Below are positions 8,590 to 18,418 of a DNA stretch of 64,000 nt, one piece after another. Each line of letters begins with the position of its first letter. The first letter of the stretch is position 1. This DNA comes from Streptomyces sp. Ag109_O5-1 (GTDB taxonomy: Bacteria; Actinomycetota; Actinomycetes; Streptomycetales; Streptomycetaceae). The DNA lies in assembly GCF_003814875.1 (NCBI RefSeq), contig NZ_RKQF01000001.1, forward strand, positions 8,494,001-8,558,000, read 5' to 3'. The notes below the pieces were generated by a model, which saw nothing but the letters and a program-made list of their open reading frames with translations, searched no databases and was not told the origin of the DNA. Made by a program: the position numbers and the translations under genes.

Positions 8590-10662
8590 TCAATTCCAGG
8601 TGTCGCTCGTCGTGTAGCCGGACGAGGTGCCCGTCGTGTACGACCGGTTCGTGCCCGACTCCCAGGTCACGTTCCCGGAGCTGTCCTTCTTGATGTACTT
8701 GTACGTGAAGGCCGTGCTCTTCGGGACGATCACCAGTTTGCTCCACGTCGGGTACGACGCCGACGACAGCGGGATCGCGTCGCTCGTGTTCCAGGAGCCG
8801 AGGGAGGCGATGGAGCCCACGACGTAGACGTTGGTGCCCCAGGTGGTCGTGGCGTACTCGTTGAAGGTCACGTCCGTGGCGTCGGCGTTCGCCACGTTCC
8901 AGGAGTTGTTGAGCGAGACCGCCGACGTGGTGGTCGTGGCCGACCTGTTGGCGTTGGACTCCCAGGTCACATTGCCCGAGCTGTCCTTCTTTATGTATTT
9001 GTACGTGAAGGACGTGTTGACCGGCACGCTCACCTCACCCGACCAGATCGGGTACCCGGAGGACGAGAGCTGGATCGCCTTCGAGGTGTCCCAGCTGCCC
9101 AGCGCCGAGATGGAACCGACGACGTACACGTTCGTGCCGGATGTCGTCGGCGCATACTCGTTGAAGGTCGCGCTCACCGTGTCGCCTGAGCTGCCGCCCG
9201 CGTCACCGCAGCCCACCGTGCAGGTGTAGGAGGAGTTGTAGAAGGCGACCGCGCTCTTCGCGGGGATGGTGATCGACGCGCTGCCGCCGGAGACGGTGAC
9301 CGTCGTGGCGCCGCCGTCGACCACGTTCTTGTACGTGCCGTCGGCCATGCCCGTGGTGAATGTGTAAGTGGCGCTGCTCGTACCGTTGTTGAGGGCGAAG
9401 AAGCCCGCGCCGCTGCGGCCGAAGCCGATGACGCTGGAGGACATGGTCTGCCAGTTGGAGACCGCCGCCGAGTCCACCGCGTTGTGCCAGGCGACCATGC
9501 CGACGACCCCGGTGTCGCGGTCGAGGCAGTACCAGGAGCCGCTGGAGCAGTCGGTGTCCGTGACGAAGCCGGACGAGTTCGGCGGGGCCTGGTCGCTCTG
9601 CGTCCACTCCCAGCTGGCGTAGACCGTCGGCGTCGACCACTTGTAGGCGAGCTCGAAGAGGTTCGCCAGCTTGTAGGTGTCGCCGTCCTTGTACGACATG
9701 TGCAGGCCGTTGCGCTCGGTGTCGTGGTTGGTCACGAAGGACACCGAGTTGGCGGCCGGCAGGATGCCGCTGCTCTCGATCGAGGACAGGTCGCTCACGT
9801 TGCCCTGGAACGCCGACTTCAGCTTGCTGGCGTAGGTGAAGTCCAGGACGTCGCCGGAGCCGTAGTAGTCGCTGGGCTGCGGGGTCGAGCCCGGGTAGAC
9901 CTCGTCGAAGACGTACGGCGCCGCCCCGGACGTGGTGGTGTTCAGCTTCGCGACGATGGCCGCCATGTCGGTGGCCGGGATGTGCTTGGCCGAGTCCACC
10001 CGGAAGCCGTCGACGCCCAGCGCGATCTGCTTGTTGAGGAAGGCCGCGAGCCCCGAACGGACGTTGTCCGCACCGGTCTTGAGGTCGGGCAGGCCGAGCA
10101 GTTCGCAGTTCTGGACCTGAGTGAGGTTCGAGTAGTCCTGGATGGTCAGGTCGGAGGTGGGGCAGTCCGCGGAGGTGTGGTAGTCGCTGGGGTCCCAGTC
10201 CGGGGTGTCGTACTTGTTGGTGATCGTGGTGCCGTCGTAGCCGGTGCCGGTCTGGGCGGCCGTGTGGTTGATCACCGCGTCCGTGTAGACCTTCACGCCG
10301 GCCGTGTGGCAGGCGGAGATCATCGACGCGAACTGCGTCGCCGTTCCGAAACGGCTGTTCAGGGTGTACGAGTACGGCTGGTAGACGTCCCACCAGTAGT
10401 AGTTGGACTGTTTGAGGGACTCGGACGGCGGGGCGACCTGGACGGCTCCGTAGCCGGCCGGGCCGAGGATGTTGGTGCACTCGGACGCGACCGAGTTCCA
10501 GTTCCATTCCCACAGGTTGGCGATCACGTCGCCCTTCGTGGTGGTGTCCGCCTGTGCGGGGGCGGCCGGCAGGGCGATCACGCCCGCGAGCGCCAGGGCG
10601 CCCGCGGCTACTGCGCCGGCCGTGCGCCGGAAGACACCCGGGGGGCGGTGTCTGGTGGTCAT
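8590..10662 (-). CDS. Secreted alpha-amylase (GH13) with two C-terminal CBM20 starch-binding domains
   Basis: 690 residues from ATG 10662. A signal peptide (residues 1 to about 38, ending APAQA-D) precedes a GH13 catalytic domain with Asp223 (GFRVDSAKHI), Glu254 (FDEVYPG) and Asp314 (TNHDTERN). After the C-terminal amylase domain come two CBM20 modules, about 490-585 and 595-690. They are near copies: each has VSATFNEYAPTT/VTFNEYATTT-type starts, NVYVVGSI..LGSWxTS, and FTYKYIKKDSSGNVTWES. The doubled domain should tighten binding to raw starch granules. The gene is divergent from the pullulanase gene and shares a candidate MalR region with it. Confidence 0.95.
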   Translation of the reverse strand: MTTRHRPPGVFRRTAGAVAAGALALAGVIALPAAPAQADTTTKGDVIANLWEWNWNSVASECTNILGPAGYGAVQVAPPSESLKQSNYYWWDVYQPYSYTLNSRFGTATQFASMISACHTAGVKVYTDAVINHTAAQTGTGYDGTTITNKYDTPDWDPSDYHTSADCPTSDLTIQDYSNLTQVQNCELLGLPDLKTGADNVRSGLAAFLNKQIALGVDGFRVDSAKHIPATDMAAIVAKLNTTTSGAAPYVFDEVYPGSTPQPSDYYGSGDVLDFTYASKLKSAFQGNVSDLSSIESSGILPAANSVSFVTNHDTERNGLHMSYKDGDTYKLANLFELAYKWSTPTVYASWEWTQSDQAPPNSSGFVTDTDCSSGSWYCLDRDTGVVGMVAWHNAVDSAAVSNWQTMSSSVIGFGRSGAGFFALNNGTSSATYTFTTGMADGTYKNVVDGGATTVTVSGGSASITIPAKSAVAFYNSSYTCTVGCGDAGGSSGDTVSATFNEYAPTTSGTNVYVVGSISALGSWDTSKAIQLSSSGYPIWSGEVSVPVNTSFTYKYIKKDSSGNVTWESNANRSATTTTSAVSLNNSWNVANADATDVTFNEYATTTWGTNVYVVGSIASLGSWNTSDAIPLSSASYPTWSKLVIVPKSTAFTYKYIKKDSSGNVTWESGTNRSYTTGTSSGYTTSDTWN

Positions 10663-10762
10663 GTGCGGCTCCGAAACGAGATCCGATTCGAACGGGACAG
10701 GTTTCAACAACCCGTGAGCGTGCGGCAGTTGAGACATCGCGTCAATACGACCGGTGAAAGTT

Positions 10763-10790
10763 CTTGCTGTGAGTTTCAAGCCTCTTGCTG
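10763..10790. promoter_or_regulatory. Candidate MalR operator in the amylase/pullulanase divergent promoter
   Basis: CTTGCTG occurs at 10763-10769 and 10784-10790, 21 bases apart (two helical turns), inside TTCTTGCTGTGAG and CTCTTGCTGTAAA. The motif is the reverse complement of the CAGCAAG repeat seen upstream of the first amylase. The 201-base gap between starts 10662 and 10864 must hold both promoters. Confidence 0.65.
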
Positions 10791-10863
10791 TAAACCTTTC
10801 GTTAGCGATACGGTCGCGCCGGGTCGGACCCAAGAGAGCCGCTATCGCTAGGAGTTCACACCG

Positions 10864-13800
10864 GTGATACATGTCAGACGGGTCGCGGCCGTCGCCGTCG
10901 CCGCCCTCGCAGTCGCGCTGGTGCAGCCACTCGCCGCACACGCCGACACCCCGCCCGCGCCGCCTTCCGACGCGAAACTCGCCGCCGAGCCCGCCCGGCA
11001 CGACGACACCCGCGAGCAGTTCTACTTCGTCATGCCGGACCGTTTCGCCAACGGGGACAAGAGCAATGACAAGGGCGGCCTGACCGGCTCCCGGCTCTCC
11101 ACCGGATACGACCCCACCGACAAGGGCTTCTACCAGGGCGGCGACCTCAAGGGCCTGACCAAGCGGCTCGACTACATCAAGGGGCTCGGCACCACCGCCA
11201 TCTGGATGGCCCCGATCTTCAAGAACAAGCCCGTGCAGGGGACGGGGAGCAACGCCTCCGCCGGCTACCACGGCTACTGGATCACCGACTTCACCCAGGT
11301 CGACCCGCACTTCGGCACCAACAAGGACCTGGCGACGCTCATCTCCAAGGCGCACGCCAAGGGGATGAAGGTCTTCTTCGACGTCATCACCAACCACACC
11401 GCCGACGTCGTCGACTACGAGGAGAAGTCGTACGACTACCTCTCCAAAGGTGCCTTCCCCTATCTGACCAAGGACGGGCGGCCGTTCGACGACGCCGACT
11501 ACGCGGACGGGAAGAAGAGGTTCCCGGCGGTCTCCACCGCCTCCTTCCCGCGCACGCCCGTCGTCACCAGCGACAGCAAGGTGCCGTCGTGGCTCAACGA
11601 CCCGACGATGTACCACAACCGGGGCGACTCGACGTTCGCCGGTGAGTCCGCGACCTACGGCGACTTCTCCGGCCTGGACGACCTGTGGACCGAACGGCCC
11701 GAGGTCGTGCAGGGCATGGAGAAGATCTACGAGCGGTGGGTGAAGGACTACGCCATCGACGGCTTCCGGATCGACACCGTGAAGAACGTCAACATGGAGT
11801 TCTGGACCCAGTGGGCGACCGCGCTCGACGAGTACGCGGCGCAGCACGGCCGTAAGAACTTCTTCATGTTCGGCGAGACCTACTCCGCCGACACGTCCGT
11901 CACCTCCCCGTACGTCACCCAGGGGCGGCTGGACGCGACCCTCGACTTCCCGTTCCAGGACGCGGCCCGCTCCTATGCCTCGCAGGGCGGCAGCGCCCAG
12001 AAGCTGGCGAGCGTCTTCGGTGACGACTACAAGTACACGACCGACAAGGCCAATGCCTACGAGCAGGTCACCTTCCTCGGCAACCACGACATGGGCCGGA
12101 TCGGGTACTTCCTGGAGCAGGACAACCCGAAGGCCACGGACGCCGAGCTGCTGGCCAAGGACCGGCTCGCCAACGAGGTGATGTTCCTCAGCCGCGGCAA
12201 CCCGGTCGTCTACTACGGCGACGAGCAGGGTTTCACCGGCTCCGGTGGGGACAAGGACGCCCGGCAGACGATGTTCGCGTCGAAGGTCGCCGACTATCTC
12301 GACGACGACGAGATCGGCACCGACCGCACCGCCGCCAGCGACTCCTACGACACCAGTGCGCCGCTCTACAAGCAGATCAGCGCTCTCTCCAAGCTGCGTG
12401 CGGCCAACCCCGCGCTCGCCGACGGCGTCCAGACCGAGCGTTACGCGGCCGACGGCGCCGGTATCTACGCGTTCACCCGGACGGATGCGAAGACCGGCCA
12501 GGAGTACGTCGTCGCCTTCAACAACGCAGGCACGGCGAAGACCGCGACCTTCATCACCGGCTCCGCCGGGATGGGCTACCGCGCGCTCTACGGCACGGAC
12601 GGCACCGTCACCTCCGACGCCTCCTCCCAGGTCACCGTCACCGTCCCCGCCGAGTCCGCCGTCGTGTACAAGGCCTCCGGCGCCCTCGCCAAGCCCGCGA
12701 CCGCACCCGCCCTGACCCTCACCGCCCCGGCCGCCGGCGCCACCGGCACCGTCGACCTCACCGCGGACGTCACCGGCGGACAGCTCGACCGCGTCGTCTT
12801 CGCCGCCCAGGTCGGCAACGGGAAGTGGGCCACCCTCGGCTCCGCCGACCACGCCCCCTACAAGGTCACCCAGACCATCGCCAAGGACGTCCCGGCCGGC
12901 ACCGCCCTGCGCTACAAGGCGGTCGTCATCGACTCGGCGGGGCGCACGGGCAGCGCACTCGCCGCCACCACCTCCGGCACCCCGCCCGCCGCCGAGACCC
13001 CCACCGCCTCCTCCCGCGACTACGCGATCGTCCATTACAAGCGCACCGACGGCGACTACGACAACTGGGGCCTGTACACCTGGGGCGACATCGCCGACGG
13101 CGAGGCGACCACCTGGCCCGCCGGCCACCCCTTCGCCGGCCGGGACGCGTACGGCGCCTTCGCCTACGTCAAGCTGAAGTCCGGCGCCTCGAACGTCGGC
13201 TTCCTCGTCGTCGACAAGGACGGCAACAAGGACGTCTCCGCCGACCGCTCCATCGACGTCACCAAGACGGGCGAGGTCTGGGTCGAGCAGGGGAAGACGG
13301 ACGTCCTCACGACGCGGCCCTCGGACGCGTACCCCGCCCAGGACACCACCAAGGCGGTCATCCACTACCACCGCGCCGACGGGAACTACGACGGCTGGGG
13401 CCTGCACGTCTGGACGGGCGCCGCCAATCCCACCGACTGGTCGAACCCCCTGAAGCCGGTGAAGACTGATGCCTATGGCGCGGTCTTCGAGGTACCGCTC
13501 ACCGCGGGTGCCACCAGCCTCAGCTACATCATCCACAACGGCGACCAGAAGGACCTGTCCGCCGACCAGTCCCTCGACCTCAAGTCCGACGGCTACGAGG
13601 TGTGGCTGTTGAACGGCCAGGAGAAACACCTGCTCCCGCAGCCCGCCGGCAGCGCGGCCGCGCTCGACCTGACCACCTCCAAGGCGATCTGGATCGACCG
13701 GAACACGGTCGCCTGGGACGGCGTCGACGGTGCCGCCTCCACCCAGCTGCTCTCCTCCCACGACGGCTCGATCGCCGTCAAGGACGGGGCGCTGACCAGT

Positions 13801-16236
13801 GACGACGAGCGCTGGCTGCGGCTGACGAAGACCACGCTCACCGACGCACAGAAGGCGAAGTTCCCGCACCTGAAGGACTACACGGCCTGGTCCGTCGACC
13901 CGCGTGACCGCGGTCGGGTGCGCGAGGCGCTCAGCGGTCAGCTGGTCGCCTCCCAGCGGGCCGCGAACGGCGCTGTGCTGGCCGCCACAGGCGTACAGAT
14001 CGCGGGTGTGCTCGACGACGTGTACGCGACGGCCACCAAGGCCGCCTTCGGCCCGGTCTTCCACCACGGAAAGCCGACCCTCTCCGTCTGGGCCCCGACC
14101 GCACAGTCCGTCGCCCTCGAACTCGACGGCGGGGTGAAGCCCATGCACCGCGACCCCGCCACCGGCGTCTGGTCCGTCACCGGCCCCGGGTCCTGGAAGA
14201 ACAAGCCCTACCGGTACGTGGTGAAGGTCTGGGCGCCCAGCGTCCGGAAGATCGTCACCAACAAGGTCACCGATCCCTACTCGGTCGCCCTCACCGCGAA
14301 CTCGGAGCGCAGCCTGGTCGTCGACCTCGATGACAGGTCCCTCGCCCCCGGCGGCTGGTCGACCTACACCAAGCCCAAGGCCGTACCGCTGAAGGACGCG
14401 CAGATCCAGGAGCTGCACATCCGCGACTTCTCGGTGGCCGACAAGACCGTCCCGGCGAAGGACCAGGGCACCTACCTCGCCTTTACCGACAAGAACAGCG
14501 AAGGGTCCAGGCACCTCAAGGCCCTGGCCAAGGCGGGGACCTCGTACGTCCACCTCCTCCCGGCCTTCGACTTCGCCACGGTCCCCGAGAAGAGGTCCGA
14601 CCAGGCGAGGACCGACTGCGACCTCGCCTCCTACCCGGCCGACTCGGAGAAGCAGCAGGAGTGCGTCTCGGCGATCGCCGCGAAGGACGCCTACAACTGG
14701 GGTTACGACCCGTACCACTTCACGGTCCCCGAGGGCTCCTACGCCACGGACCCGGACGGCACCGCGCGCACGGTCCAGTTCCGCAGGATGGTGAAGTCGC
14801 TGAACGAGGACGGTCTGCGGGTCGTCATGGACGTCGTCTACAACCACACGGCGGCCAGCGGCCAGGCGGACACCTCCGTCCTCGACAGGATCGTGCCGGG
14901 CTACTACCAGCGGCTGCTCGCCGACGGCAGCGTCGCCAACAGCACCTGCTGTGCCAACACCGCGCCCGAGAACGCCATGATGGGCAAGCTGGTGGTCGAC
15001 TCGATCGTCACCTGGGCCAAGGAGTACAAGGTCGACGGCTTCCGCTTCGACCTGATGGGCCACCACCCGAAGGCCAACATCCTCGCGGTCCGCAAGGCGC
15101 TGGACGCGCTGACCCTGAAGAAGGACGGCGTCGACGGCAAGAAGATCATCCTGTACGGCGAGGGCTGGAACTTCGGCGAGGTCGCCAATGACGCCCGGTT
15201 CGTCCAGGCCACCCAGCAGAACATGGCCGGCACCGGGATCGCGACCTTTTCCGACCGCGCCCGGGACGCCGTGCGCGGCGGCAGCCCCTTCGACGACGAC
15301 CCCGGCGTCCAGGGCTTCGCGTCCGGGCTCTACACGGACCCCAACTCGTCAACGGCAAACGGTACTTCGGCGGAGCAGAAGGCCCGGCTGCTGCACTACC
15401 AGGACCTGATCAAGATCGGCCTGACCGGCAACCTCGCCAAGTACCGGTTCACCGACGACGACGGCAAGGACGTCACCGGCGCCGAGGTCGACTACAACGG
15501 CTCGCCCGCCGGCTACGCGGACGCGCCCGGCGACGCCCTCGCCTATGTCGACGCGCACGACAACGAGTCGCTGTTCGACGCGCTGACGTACAAACTGCCC
15601 GCCACGACCAGCGCGTCCGACCGGGCCCGGATGCAGGTCCTGGCGATGGCCACGGCCGCCCTCTCGCAGGGCCCGTCGCTCTCCCAGGCGGGTACGGATC
15701 TGCTCCGCTCCAAGTCCCTGGACCGCAACTCCTTCGACAGCGGAGACTGGTTCAACGCCATCCACTGGAACTGCGCCGACGGCAACGGCTTCGGGCGCGG
15801 ACTGCCGATGGCCGCCGACAACGAGTCCAAGTGGTCATATGCCAAGCCCCTGTTGAGCTCGGTAAGCGTCGGATGCGCGCAGATCGACGGGACCTCGGCC
15901 GCGTACCGCGATCTGCTGAGAATCCGTACGACCGAGAGCGTGTTCTCGCTGGACACGGCTGGACAGGTGCAGTCGAAGCTGTCCTTCCCGCTGTCCGGGA
16001 AGGACGAGACACCCGGTGTGATCACCATGGAACTCGGTGACCTCGTCGTCGTGTTCAACGCGGCGCCGGAGCAGCGGGAGCAGCGGGTGACGGCACTGGC
16101 TGGTACCGGTTACCGACTGCACCCGGTGCAGGCCTCGGGCGCGGATTCCGTTGTCAAGTCCGCTTCGTACGAGCGGGGAACGGGTACGTTCATCGTCCCG
16201 GGACGCACGGTGGCGGTGTTCTCCCGGACCAAGTGA
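10864..16236 (+). CDS. Giant secreted amylase-pullulanase (two GH13 catalytic modules)
   Basis: 1790 residues, GTG start with AGGAG nine bases upstream. A signal peptide (about 1-28, ending AAHA-D) leads into a first GH13 module with REQFYFVMPDRFANGD, Asp near 300 (GFRIDTVKN), Glu near 337 (FGETYSA) and GNHDMGR near 406. Beta-sandwich linkers follow, then two pullulanase-associated domains (YAIVHYKRTDGDYDNWGLY at about 720 and AVIHYHRADGNYDGWGLH at about 828). A CBM48-like segment (TLSVWAPTAQSVALEL) precedes the pullulanase module, which has YNWGYDP near 1277, GFRFDLMGHH near 1390, GEGWNFGE near 1433 and DAHDNES near 1565. It would debranch alpha-1,6 points and probably also cleave alpha-1,4 bonds outside the cell. 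The substrate split between modules is inferred. Confidence 0.92.
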   Translation: MIHVRRVAAVAVAALAVALVQPLAAHADTPPAPPSDAKLAAEPARHDDTREQFYFVMPDRFANGDKSNDKGGLTGSRLSTGYDPTDKGFYQGGDLKGLTKRLDYIKGLGTTAIWMAPIFKNKPVQGTGSNASAGYHGYWITDFTQVDPHFGTNKDLATLISKAHAKGMKVFFDVITNHTADVVDYEEKSYDYLSKGAFPYLTKDGRPFDDADYADGKKRFPAVSTASFPRTPVVTSDSKVPSWLNDPTMYHNRGDSTFAGESATYGDFSGLDDLWTERPEVVQGMEKIYERWVKDYAIDGFRIDTVKNVNMEFWTQWATALDEYAAQHGRKNFFMFGETYSADTSVTSPYVTQGRLDATLDFPFQDAARSYASQGGSAQKLASVFGDDYKYTTDKANAYEQVTFLGNHDMGRIGYFLEQDNPKATDAELLAKDRLANEVMFLSRGNPVVYYGDEQGFTGSGGDKDARQTMFASKVADYLDDDEIGTDRTAASDSYDTSAPLYKQISALSKLRAANPALADGVQTERYAADGAGIYAFTRTDAKTGQEYVVAFNNAGTAKTATFITGSAGMGYRALYGTDGTVTSDASSQVTVTVPAESAVVYKASGALAKPATAPALTLTAPAAGATGTVDLTADVTGGQLDRVVFAAQVGNGKWATLGSADHAPYKVTQTIAKDVPAGTALRYKAVVIDSAGRTGSALAATTSGTPPAAETPTASSRDYAIVHYKRTDGDYDNWGLYTWGDIADGEATTWPAGHPFAGRDAYGAFAYVKLKSGASNVGFLVVDKDGNKDVSADRSIDVTKTGEVWVEQGKTDVLTTRPSDAYPAQDTTKAVIHYHRADGNYDGWGLHVWTGAANPTDWSNPLKPVKTDAYGAVFEVPLTAGATSLSYIIHNGDQKDLSADQSLDLKSDGYEVWLLNGQEKHLLPQPAGSAAALDLTTSKAIWIDRNTVAWDGVDGAASTQLLSSHDGSIAVKDGALTSDDERWLRLTKTTLTDAQKAKFPHLKDYTAWSVDPRDRGRVREALSGQLVASQRAANGAVLAATGVQIAGVLDDVYATATKAAFGPVFHHGKPTLSVWAPTAQSVALELDGGVKPMHRDPATGVWSVTGPGSWKNKPYRYVVKVWAPSVRKIVTNKVTDPYSVALTANSERSLVVDLDDRSLAPGGWSTYTKPKAVPLKDAQIQELHIRDFSVADKTVPAKDQGTYLAFTDKNSEGSRHLKALAKAGTSYVHLLPAFDFATVPEKRSDQARTDCDLASYPADSEKQQECVSAIAAKDAYNWGYDPYHFTVPEGSYATDPDGTARTVQFRRMVKSLNEDGLRVVMDVVYNHTAASGQADTSVLDRIVPGYYQRLLADGSVANSTCCANTAPENAMMGKLVVDSIVTWAKEYKVDGFRFDLMGHHPKANILAVRKALDALTLKKDGVDGKKIILYGEGWNFGEVANDARFVQATQQNMAGTGIATFSDRARDAVRGGSPFDDDPGVQGFASGLYTDPNSSTANGTSAEQKARLLHYQDLIKIGLTGNLAKYRFTDDDGKDVTGAEVDYNGSPAGYADAPGDALAYVDAHDNESLFDALTYKLPATTSASDRARMQVLAMATAALSQGPSLSQAGTDLLRSKSLDRNSFDSGDWFNAIHWNCADGNGFGRGLPMAADNESKWSYAKPLLSSVSVGCAQIDGTSAAYRDLLRIRTTESVFSLDTAGQVQSKLSFPLSGKDETPGVITMELGDLVVVFNAAPEQREQRVTALAGTGYRLHPVQASGADSVVKSASYERGTGTFIVPGRTVAVFSRTK

Positions 16237-16308
16237 CGATGGCGTTAGGTTGGTGGGGCAGGCCCGGCACCGGGTCTGCCCCACCGGCGTTGTCCAGGGG
16301 CTGGGAGA

Positions 16309-17931
16309 ATGGACGTCAACGGCAAGCTGACAGACACGACCGTGCTGGTCGTGGACGACGAGCCCGCGAGCCGGTACGCGATGGGCACCGTGCTGCGCCG
16401 GGCCGGCCACGAGGTCGTCGCGGTAGGCGGCGGCGCGGAGGCGCTCAGCGAACTCGACGTACGGCTGCGCAAGGGCCACCTGCCCGACGTGGCCCTCATA
16501 GACGTGCACCTGCCCGACATGAGCGGCTTCGAGCTGTGCCGCCGGCTCAGGGAGCGGCCGCACATGGCCGGACTGCCCGTCGTGCACTTCTCCGCCCTCT
16601 CCGTCGCCCCGGCGGACCGCTGCCCGGGACTGGACACGGGGGCCGAGGCCTATCTGACGGTGCCCGCCGAACCGGAGGACATCGACGCCGCGGTCCGGGC
16701 CGCGGTGCGCGCCGCCCGGCTGCGCGCCGACGACCAGGCACTGGTACGGCGGCTGAAACTGCTGTCGGAGACGATCGTCACCATCCAGGCCTCGCGCTCG
16801 CTGCACGAACTGGCCGACGCCGCCGCGGACGGCGCCGCACGGCTCCTCGGCTGCCCCGCCGCCGTCTTCGTCCTCGACCAGGACGACGAGCTGTACCGCG
16901 GCCTGTGCCGGGAGCGCACCTCCCTCGCCCTGCCGGACGAGGGCGCCCACCGGGAGGTGGCCGGCCTGCTGAGGCGGCTCACCCGGTGGCAGTCCGGGGT
17001 GCAGATCACCACCGTGCCGGCGCCGCTGTGGCCGGCCGGGTTCTTCCGGCCCGGAGTGCAGCACGACGCCCGGCTGACCCTGGTCCTCACCCAGGACGGC
17101 AAGGTCCCGGTGTGCCTGGCCACACCCACCCGCGGGCTGCGCAGGATCGACCCCGAGAACGAGGCGCTGCTGGCCCAGCTGGCCCACGCCACCGCGCTCA
17201 CCGCCGAGCCGCTGCTCATGTACCAGGTGGAACGGCATGTCGCGCTCACCCTCCAGCACAGCTTCCTGCCGCGTCCGCACCAGCTGCCCGAGCTGCCGGG
17301 CGTCGACATAGCGGTGCGTTACGAGCCCGCCTCCCAGGAGACGGAGATCGGCGGCGACTTCTACGCCGCGCTGCGGGTCGGCGACCAGGTGCTCACCGCG
17401 GTGGGCGACGTAGTGGGGCACTCGCTGGACGCGGCCACCGTGATGGTCGAACTGCGGCACGCGCTGCGCGCCTACTGCCTCGCCGAGAGCGACCCGGCCG
17501 CGCTCGCCGAACGGCTCGACCAGCTGCTCCAGCACTACCACGCCGATGTCACGGCCACCGTCTGCCTCGCCCTGATCGACCCGGAGACCGGGCGGACCCG
17601 GATCGCCAACGCGGGTCACATCCCGCCGCTGATACTGAGCGAGGACGGCAGCGCCGAGTACGTCAAGGCGTCCGGTCCGCTGCTCGGGGTGGGCCTGCCC
17701 CATCCGCCGCCCACCGAGCTGGTCCTCGCCCCCGCCGACCGGCTCCTCATGATCACCGACGGCCTGATCGAGACCCGCGGCACTGACCTCACGGTGTCGA
17801 TGGAACAGCTCCGGGCCGCCGCCGTGGGCGCCCTGCCAGGCCTGGACGCGCTGTGCGACACCCTTCTCGCCTGCTTCGGCCGCGACCGAGAGGACGATGT
17901 CGCCCTGCTGGCGCTGAGCCTGGCGAACTAG
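16309..17931 (+). CDS. Receiver-GAF-like-SpoIIE (PP2C) phosphatase
   Basis: 540 residues from ATG 16309. An N-terminal receiver (residues about 10-125) has the acidic pair in VVDDEPAS and a phosphoacceptor-position Asp65 (LIDVHLPDMSG). The conserved lysine expected near the end of the fold is replaced: the motif reads YLTVPAEPED rather than xKP. A middle region (about 150-290) looks GAF-like. The C-terminus is a SpoIIE/RsbU-type PP2C phosphatase with EIGGDFYAALRVG, AVGDVVGHSLDAAT, NAGHIPPL and ITDGLIETRG. Such proteins dephosphorylate anti-anti-sigma factors. No anti-sigma or STAS gene is adjacent, so the target is unknown. Confidence 0.9.
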   Translation: MDVNGKLTDTTVLVVDDEPASRYAMGTVLRRAGHEVVAVGGGAEALSELDVRLRKGHLPDVALIDVHLPDMSGFELCRRLRERPHMAGLPVVHFSALSVAPADRCPGLDTGAEAYLTVPAEPEDIDAAVRAAVRAARLRADDQALVRRLKLLSETIVTIQASRSLHELADAAADGAARLLGCPAAVFVLDQDDELYRGLCRERTSLALPDEGAHREVAGLLRRLTRWQSGVQITTVPAPLWPAGFFRPGVQHDARLTLVLTQDGKVPVCLATPTRGLRRIDPENEALLAQLAHATALTAEPLLMYQVERHVALTLQHSFLPRPHQLPELPGVDIAVRYEPASQETEIGGDFYAALRVGDQVLTAVGDVVGHSLDAATVMVELRHALRAYCLAESDPAALAERLDQLLQHYHADVTATVCLALIDPETGRTRIANAGHIPPLILSEDGSAEYVKASGPLLGVGLPHPPPTELVLAPADRLLMITDGLIETRGTDLTVSMEQLRAAAVGALPGLDALCDTLLACFGRDREDDVALLALSLAN

Positions 17932-17965
17932 GCTGGCCCCCAGTTGCCGTAGAACAGGAGTGCTC

Positions 17966-18322
17966 ATGCCGCAGATCACCGTCGACTACTCCGCCACGGC
18001 GGACGCCGCCTTCGACCGGGCCGGCTTCGCCAAGGCCCTGCACACCGCCGTCGTCGAGATCGCGGCGGCCAAGCCCGAGGCCTGCAAGACCCTGTTCCGC
18101 GCCGCGGACGCCACGGCGTACGGCTACGAGGAGGAGGGCGGGCACGTCATCGTGCACGTGACCTTCGGCCTGCTGGCCGGCCGCACCGAGGAGACGAAGG
18201 CGAGGCTGACGGAGGCGACCCTGGAGCTGCTGCGGGAGCACCTGAAGCCGGAGGGGTTCGTGCTGCATGCCTCTGCCGAGGTGCGGGACCTGGACCCGTC
18301 GTACCGGAAGTACGAGGGCTAG
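17966..18322 (+). CDS. 5-carboxymethyl-2-hydroxymuconate delta-isomerase-like protein
   Basis: 118 residues. ATG 17966 has AGGAG five bases upstream; a GTG at 17960 overlaps that site. After Met comes PQITVDYS, so Pro2 sits where the tautomerase superfamily uses a catalytic N-terminal proline. The length and the pattern FAKALHTAVVEIAAAKPEACKTLF fit the CHMI family of homoprotocatechuate degradation. No other gene of that pathway is nearby, so the true substrate may differ. It lies 34 bases behind the phosphatase gene. Confidence 0.82.
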   Translation: MPQITVDYSATADAAFDRAGFAKALHTAVVEIAAAKPEACKTLFRAADATAYGYEEEGGHVIVHVTFGLLAGRTEETKARLTEATLELLREHLKPEGFVLHASAEVRDLDPSYRKYEG

Positions 18323-18330
18323 CATCAGTG

Positions 18331-18400
18331 CCCCGTCAGGGGCGCGGGGAACTGCGCGACCAGCCCCCACCGGCCTGTGGCCGCCCAACAACGCACTGTG
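18331..18400. repeat. Dispersed intergenic repeat, partial copy (reverse sense)
   Basis: CCCCGTCAGGGGCGCGGGG, AACTGCGCGACCAGCCCCCA and CCGGCCTGTGGCCG recall the reverse complement of the repeat at 2600-2683. It lies between the convergent isomerase and TetR genes. Confidence 0.65.
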
Positions 18401-18418
18401 GCACTACCGTTGGCACAC

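Noticed and set aside
8590..15066. A continuous minus-strand frame of 2158 codons extending the amylase upstream
   Set aside because: Only the part from ATG 10662 has a signal peptide and GH13/CBM20 content; the rest is antisense to the pullulanase gene and reads as low-complexity Gly/Val/Arg shadow.
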